Positions 1 to 8,717 of a stretch of DNA of 48,320 bases are shown here, piece after piece. The position numbers and the translations under genes were made by a program. Within the stretch, counting starts at the first letter, position 1; every line of letters starts with the position of its first letter. Location: the NCBI GenBank assembly GCA_944390495.1, contig CALXQE010000108.1, forward strand, positions 1 through 48,320, written 5' to 3'. The notes beneath the pieces are model-generated. The model ran no database searches. It was given only the letters and a program-made list of their open reading frames with translations, and was not told where the DNA came from. Source of the stretch: an uncultured Clostridia bacterium. GTDB lineage: Bacteria > Bacillota > Clostridia > UBA1381.

Positions 1-1341
1 AAGGCACTTTTACTTTCTTCGGTTGGGGTTATTTTGACTGCGGCTCTTACGGCTGTTTTTTGCTTTTTCGTGCTTAAAATCAGTATATTGGAAAGTATGC
101 TTATCGGTGCACTTTTAAGTTCAACAGATGCGGCGTCTGTCTTTTCTATATTACGTTCAAAAAGCCTTAATTTAAAATACAATACTGCCTCAATGCTGGA
201 GGTGGAAAGCGGAAGTAATGACCCGTTTGCGTATATGCTTACTGTTATAGTACTATCTGCAATGAAAGGCGACTTAGGTGTGGGAAGTATGATATTGAGC
301 ATTGCCGCACAGCTTGTATTTGGTATTGTACTTGGTTTTCTTATAGCTTACGGGGCTGTTTGGTTTATGAAACATTTTGATTTTACCACATCAGGTTTTG
401 ATGCAGCCTTTGTACTTGGTGCTGCAATATTATCATATTCGTTACCTATGCTTATTGGCGGTAACGGTTATTTATCGGCATATATAGTCGGAATAATACT
501 CGGTAATCAAAATATACATAACAAAAAATCACTTGTACATTTCTTTGATGGTATAACTGGACTTATGCAGATGCTTATATTTTTCCTTTTGGGACTTCTG
601 TCATTCCCTTCAAAGATATTGACGGTACTTGTTCCGTCAATTTTAATAGCAGTGTTTCTTACTTTTATTGCAAGACCTGTTGCTGTCGGAGCAGTACTTG
701 CACCATTTAGAACAAAACTGTCACAGTATTTTGTGATTTCGTGGGCAGGACTTAGAGGTGTGGCGTCAATCGTGTTTGCTATTATGGCAACGGTGGGCGG
801 CGTAGTAATGGAAAATGATGTGTTCCATATTGCGTTTTGCGTAGTTTTATTTTCAATTACACTTCAAGGTTCGCTTCTTCCGTTTATAGCAAAGAAAACG
901 AATATGATTGATAAAACAGGGACTGTACTTAAAACGTTTAATGACTATTCTGATGAAACAGAAATTAATTTTATTCGTTTAAGTATTGATGAGGGGAACA
1001 GATGGATAGACAGGAAAGTAAAGGATATATCATTACCTCCTCAAATGCTTTTTGCCGCTGTGTTTAGAGGTAATGAAACAATTATTCCAAATGGAGATAC
1101 TATAATTAATGAGGGAGATACAATAGTTCTTGGTGCACCGTCACATAGTTGTATTGGTGAACTGCATTTTAGAGAAATTTCCGTAAATGACAGAAAGCAA
1201 TGGAGAGGCAAAAGTGTGGCAGAAATCGATTTTCCTGAGGGGTATCTTGTAATTATGGTAAAACGGGGAAATGATGTAGTAATTCCGACAGGAAGCACTA
1301 TTGTAGATAAAAATGATGAGCTTGTACTCGTATCAAAATAA
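1..1341 (+). CDS. Potassium/proton antiporter of the CPA1 (NhaP2/CvrA) type, 5' end outside window
   Basis: Membrane antiporter that exchanges K+ or Na+ for protons. The frame is open from base 1 (KALLLSSVGVIL), so the first TTG at 34 is not the start and the N-terminus lies upstream. Visible are the CPA1 signature STDAASVFSILR followed by EVESGSNDP, about nine hydrophobic segments up to residue ~295 of the visible part, and the WAGLRGVASIVFA helix. The C-terminal ~150 residues are soluble and hold two TrkA-C/RCK_C-like repeats (around NETIIPNGDTIINEGD and NDVVIPTGSTIVDKND), which in this family bind nucleotides or ions and gate transport. It ends at a hairpin terminator shared with the convergent shell-protein gene. 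The family is clear; ion preference is inferred from NhaP2. Confidence 0.88.
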   Translation, partial: KALLLSSVGVILTAALTAVFCFFVLKISILESMLIGALLSSTDAASVFSILRSKSLNLKYNTASMLEVESGSNDPFAYMLTVIVLSAMKGDLGVGSMILSIAAQLVFGIVLGFLIAYGAVWFMKHFDFTTSGFDAAFVLGAAILSYSLPMLIGGNGYLSAYIVGIILGNQNIHNKKSLVHFFDGITGLMQMLIFFLLGLLSFPSKILTVLVPSILIAVFLTFIARPVAVGAVLAPFRTKLSQYFVISWAGLRGVASIVFAIMATVGGVVMENDVFHIAFCVVLFSITLQGSLLPFIAKKTNMIDKTGTVLKTFNDYSDETEINFIRLSIDEGNRWIDRKVKDISLPPQMLFAAVFRGNETIIPNGDTIINEGDTIVLGAPSHSCIGELHFREISVNDRKQWRGKSVAEIDFPEGYLVIMVKRGNDVVIPTGSTIVDKNDELVLVSK

Positions 1342-1371
1342 AAAAACGCAGTGATTTTTCACTGCGTTTTT
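1341..1371. terminator. Bidirectional hairpin terminator
   Basis: Perfect 8-bp stem CGCAGTGA (1347-1354) / TCACTGCG (1359-1366) with a TTTT loop. It is flanked by an A-run on the left and a T-run on the right, so it can end the antiporter transcript (+) and the convergent shell-protein transcript (-). Confidence 0.85.
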
Positions 1372-1374
1372 ACT

Positions 1375-2088
1375 TTACTTAATATATGGAACTGTAACCG
1401 GCAGTGGTTCAGAACCCAAAGAACGTAAAAGATTCATACCTGAATCTCTTGCTTCCATAACAGCTCTTTTTACAGCTGACGCTTCGCCGGTAAAGATTAT
1501 AATAACTTCATTAGAATGGCTTGTGCCGCTGTCGGGTCGTAATGTCTTTATAAGTTCAACAGATGCAGACTTTAAGGCAATATCAGCAATAACCATACCG
1601 ATAGGAGCAGGTGACGCACATACAAAACCAAAGGGCTTACCTATTGGAATATCGAATGCTTTATTAATAGCCTCGCCGCTTCTGGCACTGTATTGACACT
1701 CCATGTGACCCGCTTCGCTTATATAAATTTCGCCGGCATTAATATCTATGTATTCAAGGGATAGTTCTACGCAACGCTTAACATCGGAGGGAGTTTCGCC
1801 GCCGATTATAATAAAGTTTCCGTGTCCGCCCCAACCTTTTGTATCACGAGGTATTTCAATAGAAATTACTTCTGTCGAAGTTGCTTTTACAGCGTCATCG
1901 ACTGCCTGTATCTGTGCTCCTGCACCTGTACGTGAGCCGATAAGACCGACAGAACGGAATTTATCGGGAATATTCATTTGTTTCCTAAGCTCATCATCAA
2001 CATTTGCTATATAAAGACCGATTGTGTCACATACACCGACACCGACAAATTGAGTGAGCGAGCATTTTCCAAATATATTTTTATCCAC
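1375..2088 (-). CDS. PduB-type tandem-domain bacterial microcompartment shell protein
   Basis: Structural shell protein of a bacterial microcompartment. Two BMC domains in one chain form trimeric pseudohexamers. The 237-residue protein has the PduB-like N-terminus (KCSLTQFVGVGVCDTIGLYIANVD) and the landmarks RSVGLIGSRTGAGAQIQAVDDAVK, SIEIPRDTKGWGGHG, and in the second half SAGHMECQYSAR-like and GTSHSNEVIIIFTGEASAV segments. I chose GTG at 2088 because it has AACGGAGAAATACT before it, and because a TTGCAA-17-TATAAT promoter occupies 2123-2151, which excludes the longer 2151 start. No enzyme, other shell protein or aldehyde/alcohol dehydrogenase lies beside it, so it is an orphan. PduB rather than EutL is favoured by sequence memory; its cargo is unknown. 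Confidence 0.88.
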   Translation of the reverse strand: MDKNIFGKCSLTQFVGVGVCDTIGLYIANVDDELRKQMNIPDKFRSVGLIGSRTGAGAQIQAVDDAVKATSTEVISIEIPRDTKGWGGHGNFIIIGGETPSDVKRCVELSLEYIDINAGEIYISEAGHMECQYSARSGEAINKAFDIPIGKPFGFVCASPAPIGMVIADIALKSASVELIKTLRPDSGTSHSNEVIIIFTGEASAVKRAVMEARDSGMNLLRSLGSEPLPVTVPYIK

Positions 2089-2122
2089 AGTATTTCTCCG
2101 TTCAATAACAATTATTATAAAT

Positions 2123-2151
2123 ATTATATCATTATTTAAGATAGATTGCAA
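2123..2151 (-). promoter_or_regulatory. Promoter of the PduB-type gene
   Basis: On the minus strand, -35 TTGCAA (2151-2146), 17-bp spacer, -10 TATAAT (2128-2123). Predicted transcription start is near 2116, giving a leader of about 28 nt before the GTG at 2088. Confidence 0.75.
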
Positions 2152-2166
2152 TAATTTGTTTTCAAT

Positions 2167-2196
2167 AAAAAATGCAGTAAGTATAAACTTACTGCA
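2167..2196 (-). terminator. Terminator of the secreted-protein gene
   Basis: Stem GCAGTAAGT (2174-2182) / ACTTACTGC (2187-2195) with a 4-nt loop. On the minus strand it is followed by a T-rich run (ATTTTTTATTG). It separates the secreted-protein gene from the next minus-strand promoter. Confidence 0.8.
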
Positions 2197-2201
2197 CTAT
2201 T

Positions 2202-3452
2202 TTAGTCATTATCGCTGTACATATACACCCACAAAATAGTAAGAAGTGCCACTGCAATACCGCCGCCGATACATATAATCGGAAGTCTTGCACTGCTGCT
2301 AAGTGATTTTTCTATTTGTATAATAGGTTCTTTTGTTTCCTTTGGTGTATCTGTTTCGTATTTTGATTCTTTACATAATTTAAGCGAACCCTTTGCTTTT
2401 TTGTAAAGAAGGGTATTTCTGTCGTAGTCTGTTTTGATTTGTTTTAGCTCTCTGTCTGAAAGAGGAATACAGTCTGTTCGTACTTTAAGTATCTGATAAC
2501 CGTTTTCTGCATCATCACTTCTTCTTAAAAGTGCATAGTTATAGTATGAACGGTCGGTTGAGAAACGTATATAGTATATTTCATCGCCGAGGTCATATGC
2601 CTCCGAAATTAGATAAAATCTGTCACCGTTAGGTTCGACATCAAGAGCTTTTTTGTATTCGTCCATTGATGTGTAGTTGGCAATATCAAAGTCTGAATAC
2701 TTTACAACGTCCTTTAATACAGTTTCTATCTGTTGTTCGTCTTCGTCTGAAAGACGGTCTGCTATGTTTTCGTATGTAACGCTGTCAGCAGCGGCATTTT
2801 TTAAATCATCAAAAAACTGACCTATATTTTCATTAAAGTTTGAAATATCAACATTTGAATGGAAGTAGGAATTACTAAAATCCATTACACCTATTTCGGA
2901 AAGTACCTGAGGTGCGTTGACATATTCAAAGGTTTCGCCGTCAATAACTGTATAATAGTCTGTATTTTGAAGAACGTCATTTACATATGATTTGTAAATA
3001 ATATAGCGTTTTTGATTGTTAGCACCCAATGAAAATACGCCGACTTCACCCTCTTGAAGATTGCTCATTTTTATATTTAAAATAGCAATTCTTTCAGCTT
3101 TTTCAGAAGTGGTGTTATATTTCCATACGTGGCATGACGCTGTATCATATTCCTTATCGGCAATAAAAATTACAAGATAAGGATTGTCATTTGCATCAAA
3201 ATTTATTATTTCGCCGTAAACAACACCGTTTGGGTCGTAACTGCCGTCACCGTTATTTCTGATTGTATCTCCAGCATTATCAGTGTGCATAGCACCGTAT
3301 GTAAACAGGTAGTCGTTAAGGACATAGGCATATACAGATGACATCTTACCGACTATTTCGTCTGCATTTACGGTACTGAAAGTAAGGCAGGACGCTAAAA
3401 TTACCATCAAACAGAAAACAGATAGGAACCTGAATATTCTGTTTTTCAACAT
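2202..3452 (-). CDS. Secreted, membrane-anchored protein of unknown function
   Basis: I do not recognise this 416-residue protein. The N-terminus is a signal peptide (KNRIFRF, then a hydrophobic stretch to LASC). LASC could be a lipobox, but VNA-DE ten residues later also fits signal peptidase I, so the anchoring mode is open. The extracellular part is polar and rich in Asp and Tyr, with an early NGDGSYDPNGVVYGEIINFD segment and repeated mentions of Tyr-rich strands. It ends with a transmembrane helix (LPIICIGGGIAVALLTILWVY) and a short SDND tail, so it is probably exposed on the cell surface. GTG at 3455 and TTG at 3449 are alternative starts next to the GGGGGT ribosome site. It is monocistronic with its own promoter and terminator. 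Confidence 0.8.
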   Translation of the reverse strand: MLKNRIFRFLSVFCLMVILASCLTFSTVNADEIVGKMSSVYAYVLNDYLFTYGAMHTDNAGDTIRNNGDGSYDPNGVVYGEIINFDANDNPYLVIFIADKEYDTASCHVWKYNTTSEKAERIAILNIKMSNLQEGEVGVFSLGANNQKRYIIYKSYVNDVLQNTDYYTVIDGETFEYVNAPQVLSEIGVMDFSNSYFHSNVDISNFNENIGQFFDDLKNAAADSVTYENIADRLSDEDEQQIETVLKDVVKYSDFDIANYTSMDEYKKALDVEPNGDRFYLISEAYDLGDEIYYIRFSTDRSYYNYALLRRSDDAENGYQILKVRTDCIPLSDRELKQIKTDYDRNTLLYKKAKGSLKLCKESKYETDTPKETKEPIIQIEKSLSSSARLPIICIGGGIAVALLTILWVYMYSDND

Positions 3453-3487
3453 CACACCCCCTATGTTTACATAATTCTCACATTCCT

Positions 3488-3516
3488 ATTATACAGATAT
3501 AACTGTAACATTTCAA
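3488..3516 (-). promoter_or_regulatory. Promoter of the secreted-protein gene
   Basis: On the minus strand, -35 TTGAAA (3516-3511), 17-bp spacer, -10 TATAAT (3493-3488). Transcription would start about 30 nt before the ATG at 3452. Confidence 0.75.
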
Positions 3517-3562
3517 CGTGAATTCTGTTAAGAGCATATTACAATAATGTAGCATTTTACCC

Positions 3563-3591
3563 TTTACAAATTAAAAAATATGTAATATAAT
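3563..3591 (+). promoter_or_regulatory. Promoter of argC-argB-proS
   Basis: -35 TTTACA (3563-3568), 17-bp spacer, -10 TATAAT (3586-3591). It is the only good promoter before argC and lies divergent to the promoter at 3488-3516. Confidence 0.7.
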
Positions 3592-3603
3592 TAATTAGAT
3601 AAT

Positions 3604-3617
3604 ATGTATTTTTACAT
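3604..3617. promoter_or_regulatory. Candidate ArgR-type operator (dyad) before argC
   Basis: Inverted repeat ATGTA-TTTT-TACAT just after the predicted transcription start. The 5-4-5 geometry and AT-rich centre match ARG boxes (consensus TGAAT-4-ATTCA), but the arm bases differ. The assignment therefore rests on position and shape. Confidence 0.35.
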
Positions 3618-3635
3618 TTGGAAGGAAGGATTATA

Positions 3636-4673
3636 ATGATAAAAGCGGCAGTTCTCGGAGCGACGGGATATGCGGGCATAGAGCTTGTAAGACTGCTTAC
3701 AAATCACCCGGAGGTAAATATCGAAATACTTGGGTCAAAGAGTTTTGCAGGTCAGAAAATAAGTGAAGTATATAAGAATTTTAATCATGTTCTTGAAAAG
3801 GAATGTGAAGAACTTGATATAGAAAAGGTGTCAAAGTGTGACGTGGCATTTACGGCACTTCCCCACGGAGCATCAAAGGAAGTAATACCATCTCTTATAG
3901 ATAAGGGACTTAAGGTTATTGACCTTAGCGGTGACTACCGTTATGATGATCCGGCTGTGTATGAGGAGTGGTACGGACAGAAACACTCTTCTCCTGAACT
4001 TATGAAAGAAGCTGTTTACGGACTTCCGGAGCTTCACAGAGAAAAAATAAAGGGTGCAAGACTTATAGGTAACCCCGGCTGCTATACAACTTGTTCAATT
4101 TTAGGTGCAGCACCGCTTTTAGCTAATAAGATAGGCGAAACAAAGAATATTATAGTTGACGCTAAATCAGGTGTTACAGGTGCAGGAAGAAGTGCATCAC
4201 TTCCATATCAGTTTTGTGAATGTACCGAAAATATGAAGGCATATAAGGTTGCTACCCACAGACATACATCTGAAATAGAGCAGGAACTTGGTAATATTGC
4301 AGGTGAGAAGATAATGCTTTCCTTTACGCCTCACCTTATTCCCGTAAAGCGTGGAATACTTTCAACAATCTATGTTAATCTTAACAGAGAATCAAGTGCG
4401 GAAGAATTAACCAAAATGTATAAAGATTTTTACAAGGACGAATTTTTTGTTCGTGTAAAGGAGGTAGGCGACCTGCCTGAAACTAAGCATGTTGCAGGTT
4501 CAAACTTTGTTGATATCGGTGTTTGTTATGATAAAAGACTTCAAAGAGCAGTAGTTGTTTCGGCACTTGATAATATTGTAAAGGGTGCGGCAGGACAGGC
4601 TGTGCAGAATATGAATTTGTTGTTTGGACTTGATGAAAAATTGGGACTTAACAATCCGGGATTTTATCTATAA
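3636..4673 (+). CDS. argC: N-acetyl-gamma-glutamyl-phosphate reductase
   Basis: Third step of arginine synthesis: reduces N-acetylglutamyl phosphate to the semialdehyde with NADPH, in the cytoplasm. The 345-residue protein is full family length. It has the nucleotide motif GATGYAGIELVRLL at residues 8-21, LPHGAS near 75-80 and the catalytic cysteine in GNPGCYTT (Cys149). The ATG at 3636 is preferred over an upstream TTG at 3618 because the ribosome site GGAAGGAAGGA (3620-3630) lies between them and the family begins at MIKAAVLG. It is followed 13 nt later by argB. argJ, which often sits between argC and argB, is absent here. Confidence 0.96.
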   Translation: MIKAAVLGATGYAGIELVRLLTNHPEVNIEILGSKSFAGQKISEVYKNFNHVLEKECEELDIEKVSKCDVAFTALPHGASKEVIPSLIDKGLKVIDLSGDYRYDDPAVYEEWYGQKHSSPELMKEAVYGLPELHREKIKGARLIGNPGCYTTCSILGAAPLLANKIGETKNIIVDAKSGVTGAGRSASLPYQFCECTENMKAYKVATHRHTSEIEQELGNIAGEKIMLSFTPHLIPVKRGILSTIYVNLNRESSAEELTKMYKDFYKDEFFVRVKEVGDLPETKHVAGSNFVDIGVCYDKRLQRAVVVSALDNIVKGAAGQAVQNMNLLFGLDEKLGLNNPGFYL

Positions 4674-4686
4674 GAAGGTGTAAAAA

Positions 4687-5559
4687 ATGCAGGAACTTAT
4701 AAAAAAGGCAGGCATACTTATTGAGGCACTGCCCTATATACAAAAATTTGCAGGTAAAACCGTTGTTATAAAGTACGGCGGAAATGCAATGATAAATGAA
4801 GAACTTAAAAACTCCGTTATGGAGGATATAACACTTTTGAAGTTTATAGGACTAAACCCGATAGTAGTACACGGCGGAGGCCCGGATATTTCAAAGGCAC
4901 TTAATGAAAAGGGTGTAAAGAGTAAGTTTGTAAACGGACTTCGTGTTACTGACGATATTACAATGCAGACAGCTCAGCAGGTACTTATCGGTAAAACTAA
5001 TAAAGAGATAGTGGCACTGCTTAATACAAAGGGCGGACGTGCAGTAGGTATAAGCGGTATCGACGGCAGTTTTATAGAATGTAAAAAACAATACACAATG
5101 GTTGATGATAAAAAAGTTGATATAGGATATGTGGGAGATATTGTACATATAAAAAATTGCCTTATAAATCTATTGTCATCTGACCAGTACATACCTGTTA
5201 TTGCTCCGATTGGTACCGATGAAGAGGGTAACAGTTACAATATTAATGCTGATACAGTTGCAGCGGCAGTTGCGGCAGCGGTTGAAGCTGAAAAGCTTAT
5301 TTTGCTTACTGACGTTGAAGGAGTTAAGGACAACGACGGCAGAGTAATATATGAAGTACATCAAAAAGAGATTAACGAGATGATACAGGACGGAACAATA
5401 AGCGGCGGTATGATACCGAAAGTTTTAGGCTGTCTTGAGGCGATTGAGGGCGGTGTAACAGGTGCACATATAATTGACGGACGTATACCGCACTGCTTGC
5501 TTCTTGAAATATTTACAAAGACAGGTATAGGAACGCTTATTAAGAGTGATAAATATTAA
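4687..5559 (+). CDS. argB: Acetylglutamate kinase
   Basis: Second step of arginine synthesis: phosphorylates N-acetylglutamate. The 290-residue amino-acid-kinase fold shows KYGGNAM (residues ~28-34) and VHGGGPDI (~60-67) for ATP and substrate. It also carries an N-terminal helix (about 22 residues) before the first strand. In studied enzymes that extra helix is characteristic of hexameric, arginine-inhibited forms, so feedback inhibition is likely but inferred. Eight of its first ten Ile codons are ATA, the usual pattern of housekeeping genes in this window. It sits between argC and proS in one transcription unit. Confidence 0.96.
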   Translation: MQELIKKAGILIEALPYIQKFAGKTVVIKYGGNAMINEELKNSVMEDITLLKFIGLNPIVVHGGGPDISKALNEKGVKSKFVNGLRVTDDITMQTAQQVLIGKTNKEIVALLNTKGGRAVGISGIDGSFIECKKQYTMVDDKKVDIGYVGDIVHIKNCLINLLSSDQYIPVIAPIGTDEEGNSYNINADTVAAAVAAAVEAEKLILLTDVEGVKDNDGRVIYEVHQKEINEMIQDGTISGGMIPKVLGCLEAIEGGVTGAHIIDGRIPHCLLLEIFTKTGIGTLIKSDKY

Positions 5560-5581
5560 TTCATAGAGAGGATATAGAAAT

Positions 5582-7288
5582 ATGAGAATGTCAAAGTTGC
5601 TTATGCCGACTTTAAGAGAAGTGCCGGCAGAGGCGGAAATAACAAGCCACAAGTTAATGCTTCGTGCAGGTCTTATTAAAAAATTAGCGGCAGGTATTTA
5701 TTCATACCTTCCATTAGGACTTAGAACACTTAAAAAGGTAGAGCAGATTGTAAGAGAAGAAATGGATAATGCAGGTGCACAGGAACTTATCATGTCTGCA
5801 CTTCTGCCGGCAGAGGCATACCAAGCGTCAGGAAGATGGGAAGTATTCGGACCGAGTATGTTTAAGCTAAAGGACAGAAATGACCGTGATTTCTGTCTTG
5901 GACCTACACACGAGGAGTTATTTACACAGACTGTTATAGATTGTGTACGTTCATATAAGGAATATCCTATGACTCTTTATCAGATTCAAAATAAATACCG
6001 TGACGAAGGACGTCCGAGATTTGGTATAATAAGAAGCCGTGAGTTTGTAATGAAGGACGCATACAGCTTTGACCTTACAGAAGAAGGACTTGATGAATCT
6101 TATAAAAAGATGTATGAGGCATATTGCAGAATATTTACACGTCTTGGACTTGACTTTACAATAGTTGATGCGGACAGCGGTGCAATGGGCGGCAGCGGAA
6201 GCCAGGAATTTATGGTTAAATCACCGGTAGGTGAAGACGGAATTGCCTACTGTGACGGCTGCGGATATGCGGCAAATTACGAAAAGGCTGAATGTATTCC
6301 GCAGGCGGCAGAATCTGTTGAGGGTGATTTTGATATTGAAAAAATCCACACACCAAATGTTCATACAATAGAAGAACTTGTAGAGTTTATGGGTGCAAAA
6401 GCATATAATTTTGCAAAGACAATTATATATAAGGCAGATGACAAGTATGTTGCAGCTATGGTAAGGGGCGACAGAGAAGTAAACGAAGTAAAACTTAAGA
6501 ACCTTGTTGGCTGTATTGATGACCTTGAACTTGCCGAGCCGTTTATGGTAAGACAGATTACAAATGCTGAAGTTGGTTTTGCAGGCCCTGTTGGTCTTGA
6601 CATTCCTATTTATGTTGATAAAGAAGTTGAGATGATGAAGAACTTTATCGTCGGTGCAAATGAAACAGATATGCACTATAAAAATGTCAACATAAATAAA
6701 GATTTTACTCCGACAGTAGTTGCAGATATTCGTGTTATTGAAGAAGGCGACGTTTGCCCTAAGTGTGGTAAAAAGATAAAGACTGCACAGGGTATAGAAG
6801 TAGGTCACATCTTTAAGCTTGGAACGAAGTATTCAGATGCGTTAGGACTTAAATATCTTGATGAGGACGGCAAGAGTAAAACTGTTATTATGGGTTGTTA
6901 CGGTATAGGTGTTACAAGATGTCTTGCGGCGGCTATTGAACAGAATAACGATGAAAACGGTATTATATGGCCTGTATCTATCGCACCATATCAGGCAATG
7001 GTTATTCCTGTAAACAGCAAGGTAGAAGAACAGGTAAAGACGGCTGAAAAGATATATGAAGAACTCAAAGCACAGGGAATTGAAGTTCTTTTAGATGACA
7101 GAAACGAAAGAGCCGGAGTTAAGTTTAAAGACGCAGACCTTATCGGTATTCCTGTAAGAATTGTTGTAGGTAAAAAATGCGGTGAAGGTATTGTTGAATA
7201 CAAGGAAAGACGCAGTGATGCCTCAGAAGAAAAGACAATAGAGAATGCAATAGACAGCGTTGTTGAATTTGTAAAATCAAATATATAA
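5582..7288 (+). CDS. proS: Prolyl-tRNA synthetase, bacterial type with editing domain
   Basis: Charges tRNA-Pro. The 568 residues match the long bacterial form. Class II motif 2 is [20 protein letters not shown], motif 3 is CYGIGVTR (~residues 440-447), and the editing insertion (about residues 220-400) lies between motifs 2 and 3. A CxxC pair ([15 protein letters not shown]) opens the insertion. The start at 5582 follows GAGAGGATATAGAAAT; ATG at 5588 is possible. Its placement 22 nt after argB suggests co-transcription with arginine genes, which is unusual for a tRNA synthetase. Confidence 0.96.
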   Translation: MRMSKLLMPTLREVPAEAEITSHKLMLRAGLIKKLAAGIYSYLPLGLRTLKKVEQIVREEMDNAGAQELIMSALLPAEAYQASGRWEVFGPSMFKLKDRNDRDFCLGPTHEELFTQTVIDCVRSYKEYPMTLYQIQNKYRDEGRPRFGIIRSREFVMKDAYSFDLTEEGLDESYKKMYEAYCRIFTRLGLDFTIVDADSGAMGGSGSQEFMVKSPVGEDGIAYCDGCGYAANYEKAECIPQAAESVEGDFDIEKIHTPNVHTIEELVEFMGAKAYNFAKTIIYKADDKYVAAMVRGDREVNEVKLKNLVGCIDDLELAEPFMVRQITNAEVGFAGPVGLDIPIYVDKEVEMMKNFIVGANETDMHYKNVNINKDFTPTVVADIRVIEEGDVCPKCGKKIKTAQGIEVGHIFKLGTKYSDALGLKYLDEDGKSKTVIMGCYGIGVTRCLAAAIEQNNDENGIIWPVSIAPYQAMVIPVNSKVEEQVKTAEKIYEELKAQGIEVLLDDRNERAGVKFKDADLIGIPVRIVVGKKCGEGIVEYKERRSDASEEKTIENAIDSVVEFVKSNI

Positions 7289-7297
7289 CCATAAAAG

Positions 7298-7328
7298 AGT
7301 AGACAAACCTTTTTGGGGTTTGTCTGCT
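7298..7328 (+). terminator. Hairpin between proS and glmM
   Basis: A 12-bp stem (7298-7309 with 7317-7328, core AGACAAACC/GGTTTGTCT) around a short TTTTTGG loop. The following T tract is interrupted (GCTTTATTAG), so it may terminate only partly and let some transcription reach glmM. Confidence 0.65.
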
Positions 7329-7365
7329 TTATTAGTAAATGTGTTAATCTTAGGAGGAAAATAGA

Positions 7366-8715
7366 ATGGGAAAGCTTTTTGGTACTGACGGTATTAGAGG
7401 TATTGCAAATAAGGACTTAACGGCTGAACTTGCATTTAAAACAGGTCAGAGCGGTGCGTATGTTTTGACTAAACATAGCTCAAAAAGACCGAGAATATTA
7501 ATAGGTAAGGATACAAGAAAGTCAGGAGATATGCTTGAGGCGGCACTTACAGCGGGTCTTTGTTCAATGGGTGCTAAGGTAATACCTTTAGGTGTTGTTC
7601 CTACACCGGCTGTCGCATATTTAACAAGATATTACAAGGCTGATGCAGGTGTTGTTATTTCAGCATCCCATAACCCATGTGAATATAACGGTATAAAATT
7701 CTTCAACGGTGACGGTTATAAATTAAGCGATGCTATTGAGGACGAAATCGAAAGCTATATATTGGGCGAAAAAACAATAAACGAACTTCCTACACACGGA
7801 AAAGTAGGATATGTAAGTGCAAATCATAATGCGGTAGAAGATTATGTGTCTTTTGCTGTATCAACGATTGACTGCCGTCTTGACGGTATGAAAGTAGCTG
7901 TTGACTGTGCCAACGGTGCAAGTTACCAGACTGCATTTAAAGCACTTAATAAATTAGGTGCAAATGTTGAGGCTATTCATAACACTCCTGACGGAGTTAA
8001 TATAAATCACATGTGTGGCTCAACACACATGGAGAGCTTGCAGGCGTATGTAACTTCTATCGGTGCAGATATTGGTATTGCCTTTGATGGTGATGCAGAC
8101 AGAATGCTTGCAGTTGATGAAAAGGGTAATTTGATTGACGGTGACCAGATTATGGCAGCCTGTGCTAAGTTCATGCGTGATAACGGTACTTTAAAGCAGA
8201 ACACTCTTGTTGCAACTGTTATGAGTAATTTGGGATTGTTTATTGCCGGAGAGAAACTTGGAATTAATATCCCAAGAACAAAGGTTGGTGACAGATATGT
8301 TCTTGAGGAAATGCTTGCTAAAGGCTATAATATAGGCGGTGAGCAGTCAGGACACATCATATTCCTTGACCATAATACAACAGGTGACGGACTTGTAAGT
8401 GCATTGCAGTTTTTAGCTGTGCTTAAAAAGACAGGTCTTAAGGCATCTGAAGCGGCAAGTATAGTAAAGGTAATGCCGCAGGTACTAAGAAATGCAACAG
8501 TCAGACTTGAAAATAAAAACAGCTATATGGAAAATGAAGAGATTGCCGCAGCTTGTAAGGCTCTTGAAGAGGAGTTTGCAGGAGAGGGGAGAGTTCTTAT
8601 AAGACCGTCAGGTACAGAACCTCTTGTTCGTGTTATGATAGAGGGGAAGGACGAGGAATATATTACAAAAAAAGCAGAAGAACTTGCTATGTTAATAGAA
8701 AAAATACTTGGATAA
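7366..8715 (+). CDS. glmM: Phosphoglucosamine mutase
   Basis: Converts glucosamine-6-phosphate to glucosamine-1-phosphate for UDP-GlcNAc, peptidoglycan and teichoic acid synthesis. The 449-residue length is typical. The active serine is in ISASHNP (Ser101), the metal loop is FDGDADR (~residues 240-246), the sugar loop is GGEQSGH and the phosphate loop is RPSGTEP near the C-terminus. Start ATG follows TTAGGAGGAAAATAGA. rsmG begins 2 nt after its stop, so the two are translationally linked. Confidence 0.97.
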   Translation: MGKLFGTDGIRGIANKDLTAELAFKTGQSGAYVLTKHSSKRPRILIGKDTRKSGDMLEAALTAGLCSMGAKVIPLGVVPTPAVAYLTRYYKADAGVVISASHNPCEYNGIKFFNGDGYKLSDAIEDEIESYILGEKTINELPTHGKVGYVSANHNAVEDYVSFAVSTIDCRLDGMKVAVDCANGASYQTAFKALNKLGANVEAIHNTPDGVNINHMCGSTHMESLQAYVTSIGADIGIAFDGDADRMLAVDEKGNLIDGDQIMAACAKFMRDNGTLKQNTLVATVMSNLGLFIAGEKLGINIPRTKVGDRYVLEEMLAKGYNIGGEQSGHIIFLDHNTTGDGLVSALQFLAVLKKTGLKASEAASIVKVMPQVLRNATVRLENKNSYMENEEIAAACKALEEEFAGEGRVLIRPSGTEPLVRVMIEGKDEEYITKKAEELAMLIEKILG

Positions 8716-8717
8716 TT

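Noticed and set aside
2089..2151. N-terminal extension of the PduB-type protein
   Set aside because: The sequence is AT-rich and overlaps the promoter. GTG at 2088 has a proper ribosome site.
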